This document shows positions 56,385 through 64,000 of a stretch of 64,000 nt of DNA, piece after piece. The notes under the pieces were generated by a model that worked only from the letters and a program-made list of their open reading frames with translations, did not search any database and had not been told where the DNA came from. Location of the stretch: positions 3,596,001 through 3,660,000 of the forward strand of contig JAJTUQ010000001.1 of the NCBI GenBank assembly GCA_021399445.1, written 5' to 3'. How positions within the stretch are numbered: position 1 is the stretch's first letter; every line of letters begins with the position of its first letter. Position numbers and translations under genes: made by a program. This stretch comes from Xylogone sp. PMI_703. Taxonomy: Eukaryota > Ascomycota > Leotiomycetes.

Positions 56385-58541
56385 ATGAAAGCCATGACCC
56401 CGATCGCCAGGACCAGCGGCACTGCCGATGGGGATTCACCATCGCAGTCACGTCCACTGAAGCGAGCACGAAGTGCCATTGCCTGCCAGAGATGTAAGCA
56501 CCGCAAGCAGCGTTGCGACAATGCCTTTCCGTCATGTACCAATTGTACGTCGGCGGGGGAGGGTGACAACTGCGTCTATGGAGGGGCCGGCAATGCTGTC
56601 TACTCGCCTGAATATGTCGCATCCCTGGAGTCACATATTGCAAATCTGGAGCAGAGACTGAGATCTAGGGAGCTTGGGCATGTACAGGCGCAGCCGTTGC
56701 AGTCGGAGCTGCAGGAACAGACACAAGATTATACTGCATTACGTGAACAGACAGTTGAAGCATCAAAGTCGCAGACAAACCAAACACCGGTCCAGGATAC
56801 AGCCACAGGGTACTCGAACATCTCTCAAAATGGCAGAAATAGGGGTGTGGGACAACTTCTTGAAGTCGGTACTGGCTTTGTTGCTCTTTCCTCCAGTGCA
56901 TACCTGGGTGAATCCAGCGGGACGCCATTAGCAAAAATCATTCAGTCTGCAGTTGTTCTCGGCAGCAATAATGATGTTGGTGGAGACACAGCTATCTCGA
57001 AACCTGGAATATCCGCTACTATGGACGATGCTTTGGGCAACTCAAATATCGAGATGCCAAATTCGATCGTGGCAGACAAATTAATCGAAGCGTACATCAC
57101 TAAGGTCCATTCTAAGCATCCATTTATGTCCAGAGCAAAGCTTCGACAGATGAATGAAAGACGGCATGAATTGAAATCATTTAGTAATCTCCCAAAGGAC
57201 CAGCAGTCCTCACTAGATTGCAGATTAGACTTCTTTATGATCCATATGATATATGCTATCGGCGCCAGGTATTTGCAACTCTCTCGAGACAGTAACCATG
57301 TTTCGCCCGAGGCGCACTATGCCGCTGCAATCCAGGATATAGACACCGTTTTTGATGTTCAAAGCATTGAGAATTTACAATGCATGCTGCTACTGGCCTT
57401 ATATCAGCTACGCTCTCCAAGTGGACCAGGTTTATGGTCTATGATCGGACTTGTCATGCGACATTGTCTCGATAGCGGTTTACACAGGAAATCACATCTT
57501 CCAGTACTCGTCGATCAACGACGGAAGCGCCTCTTTTGGACTGTATACATGCTGGAAAGGTCGGTTGCTCGGACACTTGGTAGACCTTGTTGCGTGACAG
57601 ATCGAGAGATAGATATTGATCTCCCGGCAAATGTATCAGACGATATTGAAACTGAAGAGGGACTAACCGCTGCGATTGAGCATGCATCTCGGTATCCAAA
57701 CCAGGTCACATCTATCTCGCCAGCCATCCACATCATCTGTGTCCAAAGGCTTGAATCGAAAATCCATCGAACAGTCTATCGAGTTGATAAACCCCTTTCG
57801 GCCATCCAACCTCACAAGATTTCTCGTTTAAGGGCAGAGCTGGAAGAATGGAAGAACGACATTGCTAACGCAATCCCACCGCCCTCCGAAAATGAAACAG
57901 TCCCTTACAATATGGCCGACTATCATATGATTCAATACCACAAGGGCACCCTCCTTCTACTTTTGCCCTTCCTCCCCAATCTCGGTCCTCTCGATCCAGA
58001 TTTCCGTCTTTGTGCGTTCGCCGCTGGGCAGATTTGCCAATTATACAAGCGGCTACATGACAAGCAGCAATATATCTCCTTCTCTCTCCTTGCCCTTCAT
58101 GCTACCTTTGTAGCCGGACTGGCTATGATCTACTGCTTCTCAATTGATCGATCCATCTTCGACAGCAGATTTAGCAGCGACATCCGCGCCTGCAGCACGG
58201 TGCTATACGTGATCGCCGAACGATGGCCCGCAGTCCGCAAGGTCAGAAGTGCATTTGAGACTCTAGTCGCTGCAACAGTTGAAAGCGGCTCGACAGCTAG
58301 ACCACAAGCAGCAAACAATGAGCTGCTACTATCTTCTTCAACCCCGATACAGCACGAGAGGAATAACTTTCCACAGCTTCCTACACCGGGTAGTGCGTGC
58401 GATGGGGACAATATGGCTCCGATGGATGTGTGGGATTTATTTGAGACGGTGCTAGATGAGAAGGATCACGGATTTAGATGGGCTCAGGAGGGGTTTTTTA
58501 ATGCCATGAATGCGTTCCCTGAGTATGGGTGGACCTTATGA
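56385..58541 (+). CDS. Zn2Cys6 transcription factor, intronless, 718 residues
   Basis: Single uninterrupted frame. The cluster lies at about residues 34-65: CQRCKHRKQRC, then CTNC, then Cys in GEGDNCVYGG, preceded by a basic stretch (RPLKRARSAIA). A leucine-rich coiled coil follows directly (YVASLESHIANLEQRLRSRE). The fungal_trans domain includes IEAYITKVHSKHPFMSRAKL, MIHMIYAIGARYLQLS, LLLALYQLRSPSGPGLWSMI, and RRKRLFWTVYMLERSVARTLGRPCCV, with LFWTVYMLER as the diagnostic motif. The C terminus has the MDVWDLFETVLDEKDH acidic patch typical of an activation region. The first ATG at 56385 is used; one three codons later would do equally well. It is closest to the sugar porter gene, which it may regulate. 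Confidence 0.93.
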   Translation: MKAMTPIARTSGTADGDSPSQSRPLKRARSAIACQRCKHRKQRCDNAFPSCTNCTSAGEGDNCVYGGAGNAVYSPEYVASLESHIANLEQRLRSRELGHVQAQPLQSELQEQTQDYTALREQTVEASKSQTNQTPVQDTATGYSNISQNGRNRGVGQLLEVGTGFVALSSSAYLGESSGTPLAKIIQSAVVLGSNNDVGGDTAISKPGISATMDDALGNSNIEMPNSIVADKLIEAYITKVHSKHPFMSRAKLRQMNERRHELKSFSNLPKDQQSSLDCRLDFFMIHMIYAIGARYLQLSRDSNHVSPEAHYAAAIQDIDTVFDVQSIENLQCMLLLALYQLRSPSGPGLWSMIGLVMRHCLDSGLHRKSHLPVLVDQRRKRLFWTVYMLERSVARTLGRPCCVTDREIDIDLPANVSDDIETEEGLTAAIEHASRYPNQVTSISPAIHIICVQRLESKIHRTVYRVDKPLSAIQPHKISRLRAELEEWKNDIANAIPPPSENETVPYNMADYHMIQYHKGTLLLLLPFLPNLGPLDPDFRLCAFAAGQICQLYKRLHDKQQYISFSLLALHATFVAGLAMIYCFSIDRSIFDSRFSSDIRACSTVLYVIAERWPAVRKVRSAFETLVAATVESGSTARPQAANNELLLSSSTPIQHERNNFPQLPTPGSACDGDNMAPMDVWDLFETVLDEKDHGFRWAQEGFFNAMNAFPEYGWTL

Positions 58542-60457
58542 TTTCCTGTCTCTTTGTTATTATGGAAGTGTAAAATAGCACATTATATAAGATCAGAGCA
58601 TAGACATCCTGCTATATAATAATTACATCACCTGGTAACGTTCAAATTATAGGCTTTAGGAAGCTGTGGACTTTGATGGCCAATGATCTATTCCGATATA
58701 TTCACTTCCAAGCTAGATGAGGGGGTGTACTAGTCAAAAGAAGCCAGAGTGAATATCGAGGGAAGGTGTCACTTCTCATAAGATTTGCCATCTAGATTTC
58801 TATCACCTATAATCCATCTGTGATCCAATGTAAATTCCTTTTTTTTATTTCTTGCACTCATGATGCCTTACCATCTAAGAATGCTTTGGGTGCACATGCT
58901 CCCCACATGATTCTGCCGAATCCAGCGAACACCTCTAGCTGTGGCTCCGTACCTGTCGGAACAAATGCAAGAGCTAATAAGAAGCTAGACAATTAGAGAT
59001 CACTTTTGGCTTTGGTAATATCGCAGATAGTTATACACATCACTTCCTCCGCGCACCATGATACCAAGGAGCTGAATAAGCAAGGAAGAAGTAGGGATCC
59101 ATGGTATCAAGAGAGATTGCACGAAGAGCTTGCGGTAGATATGGTTAGTTTTCATTACATTCTCAGCCTTCTTACTTAACTTGGTTTAGGAAGCGATGAA
59201 ATCAAGATTTGAAACAGAGGAGAATCGATTACAACTTTGGTGTCCTTTACACAAGCAACTAATGAGGTTAAGATACACCTCCAGTTTGGCGATTATATCG
59301 TCAAGGATTTGTCGGATATGTGACAAAAGAGAACTTTCAGAGGAACCGACCTGGCTAGTTCGATGAATTGGGAGAGGCTGGCTCAATGTATCGAAAGCGA
59401 AGAATTGCAGCTTGTCCGTAATCCAGATGCCCCAATACCTTTCATAGATATGGTGAAAGCCGCTGCGAAAATAGCAGGGAATATTAGTAATGGACAGTTG
59501 TGCTAGGAGATCCTTCAATGCGGAAGATAGAATACTTTTGCCCACAATAATGAGTGGAAAGACATGTATGACAAGTGCGATTTTGCGAGAATGGGGGAGA
59601 CGGTTTTACTAGATTTGGGATGCGTATCAAGATATGACCGAGAATCATGCAGATGCCTCACAAAATTATTAAGGACGGAGTGATTCCGTTTTCGAATGGT
59701 CTAGAGAAGATGATGGCGTTGTTCGTTACAAAAATTGTTTGAAAAGGAACTGAAGAGACTAGACAGGCTTGTGGAACTACTTGAGTGCAATAACCACTAA
59801 TGAATGGCAGAATGCGGCACGAATCTTGGACTAACTTAGATCCAAGAGGTATTCACATCTTATATTATATAGAATAAACCTGAACACACAATATTTCATC
59901 GTAATAAGCTAAGCCAGTGTCTCTAGAGTGTTCTCACGCCGGCTCGAGTCTACCACTCGGGAATCCAGATCTCCAGAGCTAGCATTCATGGAGCAACGGA
60001 GATACTCCACATATCAACGACTAAAGGCATCAAGGCTGACAAGGTTCATGGTGGTCAACCTCAAAGCCAAGTTCGTGTTACGGAGGGTAGTGAGTAATAA
60101 GTGCTGATTGTGCCGATGTGGCAGATCGGATCGGAGACATCGGCGCTCCACAGCATACCAACACTAAAAATCGGCAGCTCTGATCAGCATTCATCTTGTG
60201 CTCGCACTCTCGACACAAGTGAATTTCCTTATTCTAAATCCATATGAGACTTTCCCAAATTGCTTGATTTCATTCATGAAAGATCCTCCGTGATCGGAAG
60301 TATTTTGCCTCCATTGGGCTTGCGACCTCGGAGCACTTTTAATCTTCTATAAGATTTATATAAACTCGTTGAACTTTCAAATCCCCCTTCTTCATATCAG
60401 AGTATCTTATATATTATACGATCATATCGAGTTCGTTACGATTGTCTTCTAGTTAAG
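58542..60457. other. Long intergenic with a possible NTPase relic
   Basis: 1.92 kb. The only notable content is the minus-strand open stretch at 59186-59545, reported separately. The rest is AT-rich. The 200 bases before 60458 contain TATA-like sequence and should be the promoter of the next gene. Confidence 0.45.
59186..59545 (-). pseudogene. Possible fragment of a NACHT/STAND-type NTPase (relic)
   Basis: An open stretch of about 119 codons whose beginning reads VGKSILSSALKDLLAQL, with IPCYFRSGF a few residues on. This resembles a degenerate P-loop (Gly-Lys-Ser) followed by the first helix and second strand of fungal NACHT/NLR-like proteins. The preceding Gly-rich part of the Walker A loop is not conserved, no start codon or upstream exon fits, and the rest is not recognisable. 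A HET-domain gene elsewhere in the window makes an NLR-type relic plausible, but this is a weak call. Confidence 0.25.
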
Positions 60458-61504
60458 ATGGGTTCTACAATTCAATACGAAAATGCCGCGACTAAGCTCC
60501 GGAATATGATTAAATCTCCTGGGAAGATCATTCTTGCTCCTGGTGTATATGACGGTTTCTCCGCACGCATAGCACTTGGCGTTGGGTTTGATGCAATTTA
60601 TATGGTAAGTGAGCTCCATTGATTGCGTTTAAACTTTTCTAACCCAGCCTACACATTATCCCACAAAATACTAACAAAAGGTAGACAGGAGCAGGTACCA
60701 GCGCTTCGAGGATTGGTCATGCTGACCTTGGAATTGCCAATCTAAATGATATGCGTGAGAACGCGGAAATGATTGCTAGCCTTGACCCAACTATCCCTCT
60801 AATTGCGGATGCGGATACGGGATATGGAGGTACGAGCCCAACACATCTTCCGTAAATAAAATAGGAGACTAACTCGCGCAGGTCCAATAATGGTAAACCG
60901 TACGCTCCAGCAATATATCCGCAGTGGTGTAGCTGCATTACATATCGAAGATCAAGTTCAAACCAAACGATGTGGTCACTTGCAAGGCAAGCAAGTCGTG
61001 TCAACTGAGGAGTTTCTGATCCGTATTCGAGCAGCAGTAGCAGCAAGACATGCTGCAAATTCCGATATTGTCATCATTGCCCGTACAGATGCTCTTCAGA
61101 CTCACGGCTACAGTGAGGCTATCAGTCGGCTACAAAAAGCGCTCGAGGCTGGCGCGGATGTTGCATTTTTAGAAGGAATCACAAGCAAGGAAGAAGCACG
61201 ACGAACTGTGAAAGATTTAGCACCATCGCCAGTGCTGCTGAATATGGTAGAGCATGGCGTTACCCCAAACATCGGTGTGGACGAGGCGCAAGATATGGGC
61301 TTCCGCATCGTGATCTTCCCATTCGCGGGTCTGGCACCAGCGTATAAAGCGATGAAAGAAGTGTATACCAGGCTAAAAGTAACAGGCACGACCGGAGCTG
61401 AGGCATTGATGACTCCAAAGCAGTTATTTGAGGTGAGCGGATTAAGTGACGACTTGGCAATCGATGCTAAGGCCGGCGGAAAATCATACGTCGGTGGAGT
61501 ATAG
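60458..61504 (+). CDS. Isocitrate lyase/PEP mutase superfamily enzyme
   Basis: Magnesium-dependent C-C (or C-P) lyase of the methylisocitrate-lyase, oxaloacetate-hydrolase and carboxyphosphonoenolpyruvate-mutase group. Three exons give about 295 residues, far shorter than true isocitrate lyase and right for the small subfamily. Start MGSTIQYENAATKLRNMI. Motifs: ILAPGVYDGFSARIALGVGFDAIYM, TGAGTSASRIG, the metal-binding ADADTGYGG, then HIEDQVQTKRCGHLQGKQVV carrying the KRCGH catalytic loop Cys, IIARTDALQTHGYSEAI, and FPFAGLAPAYKAMKEV near the C terminus. The loop Cys favours a lyase over a mutase (family rule). The exact substrate (2-methylisocitrate, 2,3-dimethylmalate, oxaloacetate) cannot be fixed. 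It is tail to tail with a Zn2Cys6 gene 102 bases on. Confidence 0.92.
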
Positions 61505-61606
61505 AATATCAGATAAATTTTAGGCAGTTCCAAATTTGCAGATGCATTGAGTGCATACAAGTCTTTGAGCATCTTCAGAGATGATGCTTGAATCAAAAGC
61601 GAAGCG

Positions 61607-63885
61607 TCAGGACATTAGCTCTGAATTCGAGATATCTGCAGTGTTATCTAGGATGTAATTCATAGGATAGAAATCATCGAATACTAAATCATTCAGGTCA
61701 AAATCGCGTGGTGTCCCTAGCGACGACATAGGTATGCTTTCCAGTCCTGTAGGGTTTGCCCAGGGATTTGCTGGGGTGAAGTTGTTCGCAGAGGTAACTT
61801 GCATTATCCATCAGCGTATATACATAAACAGAATTATGGAAAGGACTTACCTCGCTCATTTTGCTTCTCAGTTGCTAAGAATCCATTTCTCCATTCCCAT
61901 AAGGAGTCAAAAATAACGCTAACACTCATTCGGCTTCTAACTTTAAGTCGAGGAACCTGCGTATTGGGGCAAGGCGTGGCCAAATGAGATTTGGCCCGTA
62001 ACTGAACCAACACTTCTGCCAAACGGCCGGCAAGATCATTGTTAGCTACACTGATACCACGTATAGTCCTGATCGCATTTGTAAATAGTTGCTTAGTGGA
62101 AGCAGTATCCAGATAATCAGCGAAAGAGCTAGAGAGCAATTTATGGATGGTAAAACCAGCTGCCAGTACTGTCCAGAATAGATAGTTGGTACAGTGACTG
62201 GGGACATTAGAAGACAACGATACGGAATCCAGAAGATCTTTACAGGCGCCAAATAGTGATTCAAGGTTAATCATGGTAGGGGAAAACGGCGGCACATCTA
62301 CTAAAGTATACAAATAAAAATGTAACCGTGTGCATCGAAGATAGATCATGGCGATATCTGGCAAAAATCAGCACAAGATAATATGGTGAAATAGAATTTT
62401 CTTACCAGAATATTTCAAGTTTCTAATTTCCAATTCCAGCTCATTGATATTCTGGATTATACTGTCTAAAGTGTCTTGTGATACACTATCGATATCACCT
62501 TCGGTTACGGCTGGCAAGGGCTTCAGACTCAAAGAACTTGAAATACGGCAATTGAGCTTCTGAATGCGAAGGAAGTATAAGAGCTGAGGGGTAATCACAC
62601 TCTCTACAGGATAGTTTTCATCGTGCAGAGGTGTGAAGAAAGCTATCGGTGGTTGACCATAGCTAGTTGATACCCTAAGCCAGAAAATGAGTCAGTAATT
62701 AGACGACTGTTAAATGGAACGCACTACATCATGCAATTACTATTAACCAAGCTTGAACTTACGTTTGATATACTATATTGCAAGTCGTCCACGTAATCAT
62801 CCGATCCTGGATATCTACATTAGAGAGTTCCACCTTGAACTGAGAAAAGTCTTGGGCATGTCTGGGCATGTGGAGTCCAATCTGCATTGCAAGGTGCATC
62901 ATAGTCCCACCAAGCATGAACGTTGGATCCCGAGATGAGCTACTCCTCGGGAATGGCCAGGTACAAAGTAAACAGAGGGCCTTGATATCATGATAATTTC
63001 GAGTTATTGATTGTAGTGAGGACCATAATAGCTGAGGTACGGATGCAGAGAGGGAGGTAAATAATGTCAGATCGGCTGAGTAACGTCTAGAAGCTACAGA
63101 AATAATAACCCAAAAAAGGAGTCGGGAAGCCTTGAAGTAATACCCTGGAGGCTTTGAGGAATCAAGAAACGGCAAGAATGGATGGTAGTTGGTGAAGTAC
63201 CTACGACAATTATCTGAGCAAAGCACACAAGACTATCACAGAGAGAACTTACTCCTTAAAAAGATCGTGAACTTCAATCGTAGTTAAAATTATCCCTCCG
63301 AGTTTCCAGCTTGAAGGTTCATTTGCTAATTGCGGAGGTCTTGCTACGTCGGTTGAGCCCGGCAATGAGTCCTCGGTGGTTACCGGTAATGTAGGTAATT
63401 GTTGATCAGGAGATCCGGCGGCATCCGATACGTCTTCTGGCCGGGTAGGGAAGGTGGTAAAGGATGCATTTTGGGAAGCTGGTGAGCCGTCTGAAGGAAT
63501 CGGATATGACTCGTGTAAGATCGGATCGGCAGATTGTAATCCAACCTCATCGTTCTCGCCGGGAGAAGATAAGTGGACATTTTGAGAAGCTTGCTGTTGC
63601 TGATGTTTAATCCTAAACTCCAATTGAGCAACCGGCTTCTTTTGGTATTACAATGCTTTTACCTTCTCTTATCTACTCTCTTGAAGGCAGGGTCAATCTT
63701 ACACACTAGTTGGAAACGCCGACATCGTGTGCACGAGGAAAAGGGCTCTTTGACAACATCACAGCGAAGCTCAAGGTCTAATTAGTAGCCATTTTCCGAT
63801 AAGGATTAGGCCTTACCTTCTGCTGTCTACATTCATTGCATGCCCTCTTGTTTCTTTCCTGGCTTCGCAGGGTTGCTACCTCCAT
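61607..63885 (-). CDS. Zn2Cys6 transcription factor (5' end near window edge)
   Basis: The zinc cluster spans an intron: KRACNECRQQK in exon 1, then LRCDVVKEPFSSCTRC and RRFQLVCKIDPAF in exon 2. A Ser/Pro-rich linker (SPGENDEVGLQSADP) leads to the fungal_trans region: IEVHDLFKEYFTNYHPFLPFLD, ALCLLCTWPFPRSSS, GGTMMHLAMQIGLHMPRH, DIQDRMITWTTCNIVYQT. The later exons are shorter, ending in an acidic tail (LNDLVFDDFYPMNYILDN). At least six introns. Start set at the ATG giving MEVATLRSQERNKRAC, but the frame stays open upstream (ILEYYQTLELIHDSAVD) to a stop at about 63944, and similar-looking coding text continues before it, so an upstream exon beyond 64000 is possible. About 640 residues from the chosen start. 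Confidence 0.85.
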
Positions 63886-64000
63886 ATCAACAGCTGAATC
63901 ATGGATTAATTCTAGAGTCTGGTAATATTCGAGAATCTACGCGATCTTCGTTATTTGCTTGTCGTAGAGCGCCAAGAGGGAGTGGAAGTCAGCAATTTCA
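63886..64000 (-). other. Possible upstream exon of the last regulator
   Basis: Read on the minus strand in the same frame as the regulator, this text gives EIADFHSLLALYDKQITKIA, one stop, then ILEYYQTLELIHDSAVD. It looks like helical coding sequence with one interruption, so it could be an extra 5' exon or a degenerate N terminus. The window ends before this can be settled. Confidence 0.3.

Noticed and set aside
1..64000. CRISPR array, phage, or prokaryotic operon
   Set aside because: Spliced eukaryotic genes throughout; no direct-repeat and spacer pattern seen.

Overview
The window is nuclear DNA of a filamentous ascomycete (Pezizomycotina; genus not resolvable by eye). Genes are split by short introns of 40-90 bases with GT..AG borders and CTAAC-like branch points. 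They encode fungal-only families: Zn2Cys6 regulators, a HET-domain protein, a fungal arylsulfotransferase, an AAT-type amino-acid permease and MFS/sugar porters. I see no rRNA, tRNA, CRISPR or prokaryotic operon structure, and no polyketide synthase, NRPS or terpene synthase. About 26 protein genes can be supported. Nearly all are accessory (catabolism, transport, regulation), and six are Zn2Cys6 regulators.

Layout. (A) 2.0-11.3 kb: a P450, a zinc alcohol dehydrogenase and an aldehyde dehydrogenase, followed by a cutinase-factor-like Zn2Cys6 regulator. On paper this is a complete methyl to alcohol to aldehyde to acid oxidation cassette. (B) 11.65-12.64 kb: a candidate non-autonomous hAT-like element crowded with TTCGAA motifs and carrying a large palindrome. 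(C) 12.9-15.5 kb: a divergent SDR / AflR-like regulator pair. (D) 16.9-20.5 kb: Mn superoxide dismutase and a HET-domain gene. (E) 21.6-32.7 kb: a probable catabolic block with a secreted lactonase-like beta-propeller, an FAH-family hydrolase, an amino-acid permease, a small cupin, a Zn2Cys6 regulator and a secreted type-B carboxylesterase. (F) 34.4-41.8 kb: a secreted GH71/GH99-like protein, an acyl-CoA dehydrogenase, a type II haloacid dehalogenase and a secreted arylsulfotransferase. (G) 42.3-50.0 kb: two MFS transporters and a Zn2Cys6 regulator that each carry a reading-frame break. (H) 51.1-58.5 kb: an intact MFS transporter, a sugar porter and a Zn2Cys6 regulator. (I) 60.5-63.9 kb: an isocitrate-lyase/PEP-mutase-family enzyme and a Zn2Cys6 regulator.

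The genes look like several small uptake-enzyme-regulator modules side by side, as in an accessory or subtelomere-like region. The observations I rate highest are the adjacent frame-broken genes of block G, the esterase whose expected splice acceptor reads AT instead of AG with an in-frame rescue acceptor 24 bases downstream, the lactonase/FAH/permease/cupin block, and the TTCGAA-rich element. Gene models were spliced by hand from conserved motifs and reading-frame continuity. Junctions I could not solve are flagged.
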